A stretch of 64,000 nucleotides of DNA from Deltaproteobacteria bacterium. GTDB lineage: Bacteria; UBA10199; DSSB01. The notes under the pieces were generated by a model, which worked only from the letters and a program-made list of their open reading frames with translations, ran no database searches and was not told the origin of the DNA. The translations under genes were made by a program, and so were the position numbers. Below are positions 46,001 to 54,317 of this stretch, one piece after another; the first letter of the stretch is position 1; every line of letters starts with the position of its first letter. The stretch lies in assembly GCA_024233625.1 (NCBI GenBank), contig JACKPJ010000001.1, positions 186,001 to 250,000 of the forward strand, written 5' to 3'.

Positions 46001-46359
46001 TCATTGCTCTGGCAGGTGTTGATGCTGAAACCGGAGTCGTCATGCTACTTTATCTCGATCTGGCTTACGAAGATCACAAGCTTAAAAACAAAATGAACAA
46101 CATGCAGGATTTACAAAATGCTGTCGTGGAGGGAGCTGTGAAAAGAATTCGTCCCAAAGTCATGACAGTGCTGACAACCTTTTTGGGACTCATGCCAATT
46201 ATGTGGGCTGCATCCTACGAATCCGGAGCCGATATGACCAAGCGAATTGCTGCCCCTATGGTCGGGGGGATTTTTACTTCTTTCTTACTCGAATTATTGA
46301 TTTATCCCTGCTTTTTCATGCTTTGGAAATGGCACAGTGAAGTGAAGAAAAGTCGTTAA
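43087..46359 (+). CDS. cusA: CusA-type Cu(I)/Ag(I) RND efflux pump
   Basis: 1090 residues, with 12 membrane helices in two repeats and the HME-RND TM4 motif AIAIGAMVDAAIIMIENAHK, as in CusA rather than CzcA. Three methionines expected for Cu/Ag relay are present: M587 in MPTTLPGIS, M637 in APLSMVET and M713 in RIDMLTTG. An insert of about 27 residues relative to E. coli CusA (around FHSRWYSSWSPE) is seen in many other phyla. It exports Cu(I)/Ag(I) with CusB and CusC. AGGA lies 6 nt before the ATG. Confidence 0.93.
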   Translation: MIEKLIAYCAKRKFLVLIFSLVGILWGIFAMRNIPIDAIPDLSDPQVIIKTDWKGRSPDLIEDQITYPIVSAMVSAPKAKVARGFSMFGSSFVYVIFEEGTDIYWARSRVLEYLSKIQSQLPEGTQPFLGPDATGVGWVLSYALVDRSGNNSIEDLRAFQDWKLRYLIEAIPGVAELATVGGFQKQYQIQINPNTLAQYGLTLKQVANKVKASNRDVGGRILEMSEREYFVRGLGYIQSIEDIKKINLKTTAQGAPVLLENVAIVTMGPEIRRGASDFNGEGEAVSGIVVMRSGENANFVIQKVKEELSKIKKSLPKGTELVITYDRSKLINRSIDTLTKKLIEEILVVALVILIFLWHLRSSLVAMISLPIAVILSFIPMYYLGISANIMSLGGIAIAIGAMVDAAIIMIENAHKSLETWQEEGKKENLNQVLIRACQQVGRPVFYSLLVIAVSFTPIFVLQGQEGYLFKPLAFTKNASMFFAALLAITLVPPLILLLIGAPQKDSKQKQNRFVIFWKGGKIYSEEQHPISQILFKIYTPVLKFFLRFRVAAIIISGILVVGIIPIYSQLGEEFLPPLNEGDILYMPTTLPGISIETARTWMQQQNKLIKSLPEVKTIFGKVGRADTATDPAPLSMVETVIQLHPQEEWSKTFHSRWYSSWSPEILKKMLRLIWPEMQTKTWEELIAQLETRVKLPGTPNAWVFPIRTRIDMLTTGIRTPVGVKIFGDDLKELESLAIQVEGLAGQMPGTRSAIAERSLGAYYLDIKIRRDNLSLYGMTIEDAQSVVEGVIGSHQLTTTIEGRERFSVNMRYQTAFRQDLEQLKRSLVTVSDKTQIPLEKIAEFKINRGPPMIKDENGMLSSWVFIDLEPGQDMVSYVKKLENLIDEKISFPIGYTYSLSGQHEYLKRAKERLFYVIPITLFVIAFLIYLNTRSWIRTFIVFLAVPFSLIGAFCLLYFLDYKMSIAVWVGLIALAGVDAETGVVMLLYLDLAYEDHKLKNKMNNMQDLQNAVVEGAVKRIRPKVMTVLTTFLGLMPIMWAASYESGADMTKRIAAPMVGGIFTSFLLELLIYPCFFMLWKWHSEVKKSR

Positions 46360-46381
46360 CTCATTTTAAACTCATTGAAAT

Positions 46382-46535
46382 AAGGCCTGTAGAAAGATGG
46401 CTTTTTGTAGCGGCTTTGATGAAATTCTTATTTTTGATAGCAAATTAAATACAAGAATTTCATCAGCCTGGCCCTGCGATGGCGACTGAATCGCGGGCCA
46501 GAAAGCGAAAGAAAGCCATCTTTCTACAGGCCCTT
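46382..46535 (+). repeat. three-way-junction repeat, copy B
   Basis: It lies 22 nt after the cusA stop codon. The outer stem is 21 perfect base pairs (GGCCTGTAGAAAGATGGCTTT with its complement) and is followed by CTTTTT, so it can act as the operon terminator. Hairpin 1 is GGCTTTGATGAAATTCTT/AAGAATTTCATCAGCC. Hairpin 2 is CTGGCCCTGCGA/TCGCGGGCCAG, followed by AAAGCGAAA. Confidence 0.88.
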
Positions 46536-46555
46536 TTTCAAACCTACAAAAAACC

Positions 46556-47620
46556 TCAAACTACCTGTGGTTGCTGCTGAGTCACACAATGAATGGCCCC
46601 CAGACCCACGACGACTTCACGGCAATCCAAGCCAACCACTCGTCGGCCTTGAAAAAGTTGGCGCAAAATTCTCAAGGCCTTTACATCATTGCGATCCTTA
46701 AAAATCGGGACCAGCACCACTTCATTCGCGATATAAAAATTGGCATAACTGGCGGGAAGTCGATTTCCCGAAGCATCATAGAGAGGAGCTGGCATGGGCA
46801 AGCATTCGATGCGAAAAGGATTTCCCTCGGGATCACGCATCTCTAAAAGTCTTTGGTAATTTTCTTCCAATGCCTGATAGTTTTCGTCTTGAGGATTTTC
46901 CTCTCGCACACAAACGATGGTATCGATATTCACAAAGCGAGTGATGTCATCGACATGGCCATCAGTATCATCACCGACAATCCCGTCTCCCAACCATAAA
47001 ATCTGCCGAACTCCCAAAAGATCACGAAGTTTATTTTCGATCTCCGATCGACTCATGTCTGGATTACGATTAGGATTGAGTAAGCAGGCTTCGGTCGTGA
47101 GTAAAGTTCCCACTCCATTGACGTCAATCGACCCTCCTTCCAAAACCATCTTAGTTTTATAGTGAGGGGTCCTTAAAGATTTTGCTACCTGTCCGGGAAT
47201 TTGATTATCCAAATCAAAGGGGGGGTATTTATTTCCCCAAGCATTGTATTCCCAATCGGTGACAGCAAGCTGACGTTGCGAATCCTGCAAAACAAAGATC
47301 GGGCCATGGTCACGGACCCAGGCATCGTTCGTAGGAAAATAATGAAAGTAAACTTTATCGAGTCTTGCGTGAGCCTGTTGCAAAAAACGAATCACCCGCT
47401 TGGCCATGCGTTCGTTTTTAACGTTGATATGAACCATCTCGCCTTGAGAAAGCTCCTTGACCATGCGAGCCCAAAAACGTTGAATTCGTTCCATCATTTC
47501 GGCAGGCCAAGTCTCGTCATTATGAGGCCAGGAAAGCCAAGTAGCCGCATGAGTTTCCCACTCGGCGGGCATCCGATAACCTAATTGCGCTGGAGTTACA
47601 GGTTTTTTAGGGGATTTCAT
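46556..47620 (-). CDS. aguA: agmatine deiminase
   Basis: 354 residues of the guanidino-group-modifying fold. MPAEWETHAATWLSWP is at the N-terminus, with DTDGHVDD and the C-terminal catalytic Cys in GLGAIHCVTQQQP. It converts agmatine to N-carbamoylputrescine. It overlaps aguB by 4 bp (ATGA), so the pair forms an operon for putrescine synthesis. Confidence 0.95.
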   Translation of the reverse strand: MKSPKKPVTPAQLGYRMPAEWETHAATWLSWPHNDETWPAEMMERIQRFWARMVKELSQGEMVHINVKNERMAKRVIRFLQQAHARLDKVYFHYFPTNDAWVRDHGPIFVLQDSQRQLAVTDWEYNAWGNKYPPFDLDNQIPGQVAKSLRTPHYKTKMVLEGGSIDVNGVGTLLTTEACLLNPNRNPDMSRSEIENKLRDLLGVRQILWLGDGIVGDDTDGHVDDITRFVNIDTIVCVREENPQDENYQALEENYQRLLEMRDPEGNPFRIECLPMPAPLYDASGNRLPASYANFYIANEVVLVPIFKDRNDVKALRILRQLFQGRRVVGLDCREVVVGLGAIHCVTQQQPQVV

Positions 47621-48534
47621 AAGTCCTCGTCGATGAATCTCCGTTGAATATCTGCATAGGCATCGATGCGACGGTCACGCAAAAAAGGCCAAAATTGGCG
47701 AGTTTGACCTACTTCTTTTAAGTCAATTTCGACCAATAAATTTTCTTCTTTTTGGGAAGCCTGTGCAATTACTTTACCAAAAGGATCGCTGACAAAAGAA
47801 GCTCCCCAAAACTGAATATCGCCTTCTTGGCCGACGCGGTTCACGGCTACCACATAAACTCCGTTGGCAATTCCATGAGAACGCTGAATCGTCTGCCAGG
47901 CTTCCTGCTGACGTTGGTGTTCTGCCGGACTATCTTCGGGAATCCAGCCAATGGCCGTCGGATAAAAAAGCACCTGAGCCCCTCGCAGAGCCGTCAATCG
48001 TGCAGCTTCGGGATACCATTGATCCCAACAAACCAGGGCCCCCATATCTCCATGAGGAGTTTTAAAACTACGAAAACCCAAATCGCCCGGAGTAAAATAA
48101 AACTTTTCGTAATAACCGGGATCATCGGGAATATGCATTTTACGATAGCGGTGAGAAATTTTTCCCTGCTCATCCAGCACAATACAAGTATTGTGATAGA
48201 GACCTGCACTGCGTTTTTCAAAAAGCGAGGCCACTAAAGTAATTTTGAGTTCCCGGCTGAGTTTTCCCAAAGCTTTGGAGCTCGGTCCAGGAATTGTTTC
48301 GGCCAAGGCAAAGTTGTGATGCTCTTCTGTTTGGCAAAAATATTGCGAACGAAACAACTCAGGCAAACAAATCACCTGAGCCCCCTGCTTGGCAAGCTTC
48401 TTCACCTGCTGGATGGCATGTTTGAGATTTTGCTCGGGCTTCGTTGAACAAGCCATTTGCACAAGACCCAACACGACCTTTTCTTTGGGTTGAGGTTTTT
48501 GAGTTGATTTTTTTTTATTTTGAGAATTTTTCAC
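47617..48534 (-). CDS. aguB: N-carbamoylputrescine amidase
   Basis: 305 residues of the nitrilase superfamily, with triad Glu in LPELFRSQYFCQ, Lys in RKMHIPDDPGYYEKFYF and Cys in ALVCWDQWYPEAARL. The FRSQYFC and DDPGYYEKF segments are specific for AguB. It releases putrescine, CO2 and ammonia. The start is GTG. It is the upstream gene of the aguBA pair. Confidence 0.95.
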   Translation of the reverse strand: MKNSQNKKKSTQKPQPKEKVVLGLVQMACSTKPEQNLKHAIQQVKKLAKQGAQVICLPELFRSQYFCQTEEHHNFALAETIPGPSSKALGKLSRELKITLVASLFEKRSAGLYHNTCIVLDEQGKISHRYRKMHIPDDPGYYEKFYFTPGDLGFRSFKTPHGDMGALVCWDQWYPEAARLTALRGAQVLFYPTAIGWIPEDSPAEHQRQQEAWQTIQRSHGIANGVYVVAVNRVGQEGDIQFWGASFVSDPFGKVIAQASQKEENLLVEIDLKEVGQTRQFWPFLRDRRIDAYADIQRRFIDEDL

Positions 48535-48720
48535 AAGAGAAATTTAAGCCGAAGAAAACAAAAATGTCTACCCTCTTCTGAGTTCTTTTTTGAAGAAATT
48601 TTTTTGGAGAATCAAGAAAAGATTTCGAGCTATTTTATTGCCTAAAAAAGTAAAAAAATAAAAATGAATTTTTAAAAAACTTAATTAAATCAATAAGTTA
48701 GAATGGTAAAACGCGTTCAA

Positions 48721-48749
48721 ATGTTGCGGCGCCGCAACATGCCGCAACA
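48721..48749. promoter_or_regulatory. 20-bp perfect palindrome plus extra half-site
   Basis: ATGTTGCGGCGCCGCAACAT is a perfect palindrome, directly followed by a third half-site GCCGCAACA. It lies 187 bp upstream of aguB and 26 bp after the stop codon of the gene at 48775. It is GC-rich in an AT-rich gap. It could be an operator or the relic of one belonging to a lost gene. Confidence 0.55.
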
Positions 48750-48774
48750 ATTATAAAAATTATTTAAAAAGCGA

Positions 48775-49362
48775 CTAAAAGCGTGCTGTGAAACTTGCAC
48801 CGACAAAACTTGGACTTAAAGCAGGGGTCAAAGCAACTTGTTGACCTTTTTTGCCTTTTGCATAAAGGATTCCACCCACTGTCAACGCAGACGCAGCCCC
48901 GATTAATAATATTGGGCCTACAAGGGCTCCTGCAATTCTAAAATTCTCTCCACGCTTGATTTGGCTTTGCAGTTCCTCTTCTCGTTGTTTATAAGCTTCT
49001 TCGGGAGAGACTCCGCCTTCTACATTATAATCCTGGGGATCTATCATGCGAAGGTTTCTTAAATCCTCATAACCCCCATTTACCAAACGATTCCCTCTAG
49101 CTAACAAAAAAAAGCCTGCACCACTTGCCGCGCCTAATAAAACTCCTGCAAATAAACTGCGTCGACCCTTTTGAACTAACTTATAAGAAGGAGTCCCATA
49201 ACTCGGCTGAGACTGTGCTTGATTAATCTGAGTACTATCCCCTTGAACATTATAAGTATATTGCACAGGATTCGTTTCGTTAGAAGGAGATGAATCGCTC
49301 TCTCCTGAAGGAGGGACCGTCGCGTTGTTTGTTGGAGAATGACTGCTTACTGGTTTTGACAT
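48775..49362 (-). CDS. unrecognised protein with two membrane segments
   Basis: 195 residues, no known family. Residues 1-60 are Ser/Pro/Asn/Gln-rich and disordered. Two glycine-rich hydrophobic segments follow (about 70-90 and 143-165) with a charged helix between them (PEEAYKQREEELQSQIKRGE). The C-terminus ends in an aromatic (TARF). Only a weak ribosome site is visible. It shares a disordered Ser-rich start with the protein at 62869, which may reflect export without a signal peptide. The downstream neighbour is unrelated. Confidence 0.6.
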   Translation of the reverse strand: MSKPVSSHSPTNNATVPPSGESDSSPSNETNPVQYTYNVQGDSTQINQAQSQPSYGTPSYKLVQKGRRSLFAGVLLGAASGAGFFLLARGNRLVNGGYEDLRNLRMIDPQDYNVEGGVSPEEAYKQREEELQSQIKRGENFRIAGALVGPILLIGAASALTVGGILYAKGKKGQQVALTPALSPSFVGASFTARF

Positions 49363-49491
49363 AATCTATCTTTCTTTAAAGAACATTATTCAAAAAGAAT
49401 CAACTTTTTTTAATTTTATCGTAAGCTTATGACAAATGTTGCGATTTTTTAAAATTTTGATTTCTAGTTTTCACTATAGTTAAAATCGACT

Positions 49492-51078
49492 CTATTTCAC
49501 TTTTCCTTTTGCTTCTGGGGCACGGGGTTTTTCTGCTTTTCCGGGGGCTCTTGCCGTCAATGAAGCGATTCCTTCTCTAAAAATTGCTTCAAATTCTGCT
49601 CTACGATCTTGCCAAGGACGAGTTTCTGCTAAATGAGTTCGCAAGTCCGAACTAGGCTTCTCCAATTCTAAAATTGCCGTTTCACGATTTTGGACCACAC
49701 CTTTTGCAACTAACTGACTGATAAATCTTTCCCAGGCCTCAGGAGAGCGAATATTTTCTCCCTCCAAAAACTGCATTGCAGTCTCGACATCCGGATGGGT
49801 TGAAGCTCTTTCTTGTAAAGGCTGACTTCTTTGAAATCTAGTTAAGGCGCCATGAAGTGCTTCAGTCGAAATCTGCTTTCCCTGGGCTTTTAGTTGCAAA
49901 AGCTCTCTCAAGGCACGTATCTTAGGCTCTTGATCCTTCCAGTCGATCAGTAAGAAATCTTTGCGAGATATAGATGAATCCATCACTGCAATCACAGCTT
50001 CTAGTAAGTTTTGGGAGATTTGACCGGAGCCAATGCCTATTCCTCTTTTTTGCAAGGCTGTCAGTGTTCTATCCACAGTTTGGGCTTGTCCTGTAAGTTC
50101 TTTATCGGAGGAAAATACTCTCGACTTTACTTGCCTTGCCTCAAAAGCTATATTTGTCCAATCAATAGAATCGACCAGGCTTTCTAAAGGGTCTGTCGTC
50201 AGACTAAAATATACAATGTCCCCAATACCGGGAACCCTGATCTTATAGTAATCACTGATATCTTCTAAAACAGCCGGGGCAGGCAATCCCAAACGCTCCG
50301 CATGAGCTTCAACTCGAGCGGCAAAGTCTTTTTTTGCAGTATTGTACGCATGAGTTTTGTCGATATCAACGTTTCCTTTGGGTAGAGCTGGAAGAATTGC
50401 GATCTCAGCATGCTCTGCCGCAAAGCCCTCTCCCAAGCCAGCTTCAAGTTTGACTCTTAACTCTTCTGAAGTATGGACACCTGTTAAGTTTGCTAAAGCT
50501 CGATTTATTCTATCAGCCAGTCTTTTCTGGCGCTCACCTAAGGCCTGTGAATTAGGGCGCGCTCCTTCGGAAACTTGCCTCCTAAGCGTCGCTTGATAAA
50601 CTCTATCATCAAAGGCATAATTACGTAGTCGACTTAGCAAATCATTTGTTGCTTGAGTCTGAAGTCTTTCTGCTAATGCACTTGCTTCAGCTACCTGGGA
50701 AGATTGAGAACCACCGACAATCACAGCCTGCAGATCTCTAAATCTAGCTTCTGCTTGATCAGGATCGAGCCAGCTATGGTCCAGACGTCTAGCCATGACA
50801 GCTCCCGAACTAACAGCAAGTAAAATTGCTGGTTTTGTATTCAAGAGCTCTGCTACACGCCTCAAAGTCGCAAGCTCAGCTTCATCTAAAAGGCCCAGGT
50901 TGACTTTAGCTCCGCTAGCAGACTGACCTTGGCTAATATCCACAAGACCATTTCTGAGATGATTGAGATCTTCATCAGAAACACTCCCGTCCTCAATCAG
51001 ACGGTCATTTTCTGTCGCTGCAAGGAGAAATTGTAGCTCTGCTGTGCTAATCATTCGATTTTTATCGATAGACGCCAT
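49492..51078 (-). CDS. unrecognised 528-residue soluble helical protein
   Basis: I recognise no family. The protein is soluble, rich in Ala, Leu, Glu and Arg, and predicted mainly helical, with a short beta-like part around residues 255-290 (YKIRVPGIGDIVYFSLTTDP). The tail is basic and Pro/Lys-rich (GKAEKPRAPEAKGKVK). No signal peptide or membrane segment is visible. AAGGA lies 7 nt before the ATG. The next gene on this strand (48775) starts 129 bp downstream and may be co-transcribed. Confidence 0.65.
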   Translation of the reverse strand: MASIDKNRMISTAELQFLLAATENDRLIEDGSVSDEDLNHLRNGLVDISQGQSASGAKVNLGLLDEAELATLRRVAELLNTKPAILLAVSSGAVMARRLDHSWLDPDQAEARFRDLQAVIVGGSQSSQVAEASALAERLQTQATNDLLSRLRNYAFDDRVYQATLRRQVSEGARPNSQALGERQKRLADRINRALANLTGVHTSEELRVKLEAGLGEGFAAEHAEIAILPALPKGNVDIDKTHAYNTAKKDFAARVEAHAERLGLPAPAVLEDISDYYKIRVPGIGDIVYFSLTTDPLESLVDSIDWTNIAFEARQVKSRVFSSDKELTGQAQTVDRTLTALQKRGIGIGSGQISQNLLEAVIAVMDSSISRKDFLLIDWKDQEPKIRALRELLQLKAQGKQISTEALHGALTRFQRSQPLQERASTHPDVETAMQFLEGENIRSPEAWERFISQLVAKGVVQNRETAILELEKPSSDLRTHLAETRPWQDRRAEFEAIFREGIASLTARAPGKAEKPRAPEAKGKVK

Positions 51079-51146
51079 GATTTAATCCTTATTTTTCAAC
51101 TAACCCGATCAAAGACCCGGTTTTAATATAAAATCTACATTGTAAA

Positions 51147-51257
51147 ATGAATTTAACTCAAGATGTACAAGTTCTCATCGGCAAAAGCCAGAAAGAGTTG
51201 CTTAATTTTCTTCAAAAAAATCCAAACAGTTACCAGCGCTTAAAAGTAAAGTCTTGA
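51147..51257 (+). CDS. possible 36-residue small ORF upstream of marR
   Basis: ATG to TGA encodes MNLTQDVQVLIGKSQKELL and a further 17 residues, with a plausible helical composition. There is no SD, and the stop overlaps the marR -35 box. It may be a gene remnant or chance. Confidence 0.25.
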   Translation: MNLTQDVQVLIGKSQKELLNFLQKNPNSYQRLKVKS

Positions 51258-51304
51258 CTAGGTAAAATATTAGTAGTACTAATTAAATTGATTAGTACTA
51301 CTAA
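51254..51304 (+). promoter_or_regulatory. marR promoter and MarR operator
   Basis: TTGACT (51254), a 17-nt spacer and TACTAA (51277) form a promoter. Overlapping its -10 box is a perfect 14-bp inverted repeat, TTAGTAGTACTAAT (51270-51283) and ATTAGTACTACTAA (51291-51304), separated by 7 nt. This fits autorepression by the MarR protein encoded 48 bp downstream. Confidence 0.7.
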
Positions 51305-51352
51305 ATTAATTTTATAATATTATAAAGATTAAATCGTTTTTTATTATATCAC

Positions 51353-51817
51353 ATGAAAAATAAACTCGAAAATACATGGCAACCGGAGTCCTCCTGGGGC
51401 GGTTTGATTGCAGCCGCTAGTGCAAAGATGAAAAAAAGCATCGAACGCTCTCTTAAAAAGGCTGGTTTAGAGCATCTTTCCTTAGCCCGCATCGGCCTGC
51501 TCAATGTGCTTTCACACCAAGCTCTCTCCCAAAGCGAATTAAGTCAAAAACTTGGCTACAGCCCACCCAGCACGATGGATTTTCTCAACCGCTTAAAAAA
51601 AAGGGGCTTAGTGCAAGTTGTCACCCACCCAGAAGACCGACGTCAAAAACTGTGGAGCTTAAGCGTACAAGGCGAAAAGGAACTCAAACGTGCAAAATCA
51701 ATTGTGCGCTATCGAGGAGGAAAAATCGATCAATTCCTCCAAGAGATGCAAGTCAACAATGAGGAACTTGATCGCTTTAAAGAAATTTTAAAGGCTTTTT
51801 TATCCTATAAACTTTAG
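51353..51817 (+). CDS. MarR-family transcriptional regulator
   Basis: 154 residues with a winged-helix domain: helix-turn-helix LSQSELSQKLGYSPPSTMDFLNRL and wing THPEDRRQKLWSLS, the MarR DxRxxK-type wing. The effector is unknown. It probably represses its own operon through the operator at 51270-51304. The thioesterase and isomerase genes follow at 26 bp and with overlap, so the three likely form one regulated unit that responds to a small aromatic or acyl compound. Confidence 0.9.
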   Translation: MKNKLENTWQPESSWGGLIAAASAKMKKSIERSLKKAGLEHLSLARIGLLNVLSHQALSQSELSQKLGYSPPSTMDFLNRLKKRGLVQVVTHPEDRRQKLWSLSVQGEKELKRAKSIVRYRGGKIDQFLQEMQVNNEELDRFKEILKAFLSYKL

Positions 51818-51843
51818 AAAATTAAATTTTAGAGGAGCTAATC

Positions 51844-52362
51844 ATGCAACAACTCATTAATGAATTTTTTTTGCCGGACAACCACTGCTTTGGTTGCGGT
51901 CACCACAATAGTCACGGACTCAAAATTGAGGTTTTTCAAAAAACTCAAGACAACGATTTCCTTGAGGGCAGCTTTCATCCCAAGCCTTATATGACGGGTT
52001 TCCCCGATGTGGTCCACGGAGGAACCATTTTCACGGCATTAGACTGCTTCTCCTCCTGGACGGGTGTCATCCTCAGGCCCGAACCCGCCCTATGGCTGCT
52101 CAGATCTACCGAAGTCACTTATCATGCGCCGGCAATCGTCAATGAAAGCATCCTGATCAAAAGCTGGATTATCGAAAAAAGTGAAATGTGGAAACCAGTG
52201 ATTGTCCAAGCCGAAGCTTACAATCCTCGAGGCGTTCTCTTAGTCTCAGGTAAATACAAAGAAGTGCCTCTCAGCCGGGAAAAGTTTTTAAAAATCACTC
52301 AACGGGATAGCTTGCCCGAAAATTTTGAAAAGATGTTAAAAATGAAGGAGACATCATCATGA
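51844..52362 (+). CDS. PaaI-like hotdog thioesterase
   Basis: 172 residues with a hotdog fold: CFGCGHHNSHGLKIE, then VVHGGTIFTALDCFSS, the HGG-x4-x-D active-site type of PaaI thioesterases. It probably hydrolyses an acyl-CoA. GAGGAG lies upstream. The stop overlaps the start of the next gene (ATGA). Confidence 0.82.
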   Translation: MQQLINEFFLPDNHCFGCGHHNSHGLKIEVFQKTQDNDFLEGSFHPKPYMTGFPDVVHGGTIFTALDCFSSWTGVILRPEPALWLLRSTEVTYHAPAIVNESILIKSWIIEKSEMWKPVIVQAEAYNPRGVLLVSGKYKEVPLSREKFLKITQRDSLPENFEKMLKMKETSS

Positions 52363-53009
52363 TCGAGTTTTACTTTGATGTGATTAGCCCCTATGTATGG
52401 TTAGCCTCCCATCAACTTAAAAAAATTCAAAACAATCTCAATCTTGAAATTCAATATACTCCTGTTCTATTCGCCGGTTTATTAGACGCCCATGGAAATT
52501 TAGGTCCGGCGGAAATTCCTGCCAAACGAAAATACACCGTTATCGATACCATGCGCTGGGCAAAAAAGTATGGCCTTCAATACCAAGGACCACCCCAGCA
52601 CCCTTTTAATCCCCTCAAGGCTTTGCGAAGCTGTTTGTATTTTGAAAATAATGAGCAGCGCGCAAAGTGGTTGAGTTTATTATTAGACGCCTGCTGGTCA
52701 CAAGGTCGAGACATTAGTCAGGAATCAACTCTACTGGATTTGGCGAAGTCTTTAAAAATAGACGGAGAGCAATTATTAGAATCGATTTCTAGTCCAGAAA
52801 TCAAAAATAAACTCAAACAAAATACGCTTCAAGCTGTGGAGCACGGCGTTTTTGGTGTACCGACTTTTCGCGTTGAAAATCAAATCTTCTGGGGCCACGA
52901 TCGCCTCGAATTATTAGAGCTTCACCTGCAAGATAAACTCGATATTGATTTAAAGAAGTGCGAAGAGATCCTGCAGCGTCCCCGTGCTGTGGATCGAAAG
53001 AAGATATAA
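52359..53009 (+). CDS. DsbA-fold 2-hydroxychromene-2-carboxylate isomerase-like
   Basis: 216 residues, thioredoxin fold of the GST-kappa/HCCA group. DVISPYVWLA places Ser at the catalytic position in place of CxxC, and GVFGVPTFRVENQIFWGHDRL is typical of the C-terminus. Members isomerise aromatic catabolites with glutathione. With the upstream MarR and thioesterase it suggests breakdown or detoxification of an aromatic compound. Confidence 0.85.
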   Translation: MIEFYFDVISPYVWLASHQLKKIQNNLNLEIQYTPVLFAGLLDAHGNLGPAEIPAKRKYTVIDTMRWAKKYGLQYQGPPQHPFNPLKALRSCLYFENNEQRAKWLSLLLDACWSQGRDISQESTLLDLAKSLKIDGEQLLESISSPEIKNKLKQNTLQAVEHGVFGVPTFRVENQIFWGHDRLELLELHLQDKLDIDLKKCEEILQRPRAVDRKKI

Positions 53010-53065
53010 AATAATTTTTGACCTCACTAAACAAGACATATTATTTTAGATAATTAATTTTACAC

Positions 53066-54031
53066 TCAACGCATCGCTTCCACTTCTTTCTGCATGATTT
53101 GAAGATTATCACTAAATTGATCTGTACCGCGACAAAAAGGAAAATTTTCACTCCAAACTACTGGCGCTTTTACATTAGGATTAAGCGCGATCACTCCAGG
53201 AAGACGGTAAGAGCGCGTATTACTGACACTGCCTTTAGGCGCTCCTTTGGTATATTTTAAAAATCCAATAAAGGCCCATTGATAGTTGCCATTGATAGTT
53301 TCTGGCAATACTTCAACTTCCACCCGGTCTTCATATTCAACATAGCAATCCAAAGGCCGAGGATGTTTATTGTTAAGTTTTTCCCATTCTTCTTCGTTTA
53401 AAAAGCATCCCGACTTCAGCCAACTACATTCAAAGGGTATAGAAACTAAAGGAGCTTGAGGAGAAGATTTTTTAGACAATAAAACAAAATCAGCGTGATG
53501 ATAATAAGCTCCACCAGCAGCAAAATTCTCTTGATAGGGATTAATCAACGCAATAGCATATTCTTTCGGGTTAACCGGATACAGAGCCGGATAAATTTCG
53601 GTTTTTAGAGGATCAGAATAAGTTTTTGCTTGGCTGTGCTGATAGTGACTAAAGTCCCAAGAATCTTCGAGCTGCCAATCTGCTATCAGCTTTCCATCTT
53701 GGCCACTCACCTGCTTTAAAGAAAACTTAGCAAGAGTGGGCCCCGATTTATCAGGGTTAACAATCAACCAATAACTGACTTTCCCCTTGATTTTAGCTTG
53801 GTAGAGCCCAATGTAAAAGTCTTCGTCAGGACATTTTAATTTGGCAAGAGAACAAAGGCTTTTCTTCCACTGCGCATCTAATTGCTTGGGAGCTTGAATG
53901 GGTTTCAATTTTATCGGCTGAATCTCTCGATACGAGTCTGTTTTGGCTTGAACTGTCATAGCGAAGACTAAGACACAAAACAGACTGACAAGAGAAAGCA
54001 GCTGCAATTTACCGGGGAAAATTTTTTTCAT
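53066..54031 (-). CDS. unrecognised exported protein
   Basis: 321 residues with a clear signal peptide ending near VQAKTDS. The mature part is beta-rich, with Trp/Tyr-rich segments (ALYPVNPKEYAIALINPYQE) and about seven cysteines (CSLAKLKC, CSWLKSGC and others), likely disulphide-bonded in the periplasm. I recognise no family. It is convergent with the isomerase gene, and no T-tract terminator is evident between them. Confidence 0.65.
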   Translation of the reverse strand: MKKIFPGKLQLLSLVSLFCVLVFAMTVQAKTDSYREIQPIKLKPIQAPKQLDAQWKKSLCSLAKLKCPDEDFYIGLYQAKIKGKVSYWLIVNPDKSGPTLAKFSLKQVSGQDGKLIADWQLEDSWDFSHYQHSQAKTYSDPLKTEIYPALYPVNPKEYAIALINPYQENFAAGGAYYHHADFVLLSKKSSPQAPLVSIPFECSWLKSGCFLNEEEWEKLNNKHPRPLDCYVEYEDRVEVEVLPETINGNYQWAFIGFLKYTKGAPKGSVSNTRSYRLPGVIALNPNVKAPVVWSENFPFCRGTDQFSDNLQIMQKEVEAMR

Positions 54032-54317
54032 ATTTTCTTCTCTATATTCAAAAATAAAAGTTTAAAGCCAAGAACTTTACTCTATATTAATAGACCACAA
54101 AGTTTTTAATGTCCCATAACTATAGTTAGGTTTTTTATTGAGAATATAAAATATAAATTTTATTTCCTCGAGATTTAAAGATTTATCTTGCTAAGCATTT
54201 TTACCCCAAACTTAATCATTATAGCAGACTCTATTCAAGTAACTCTTTAGCGCTTTGCGTCGTAAGATTTCGAACAATCTACTTGCAGAAATCTCTTTTT
54301 AAGGACAAAGTAAAAAT

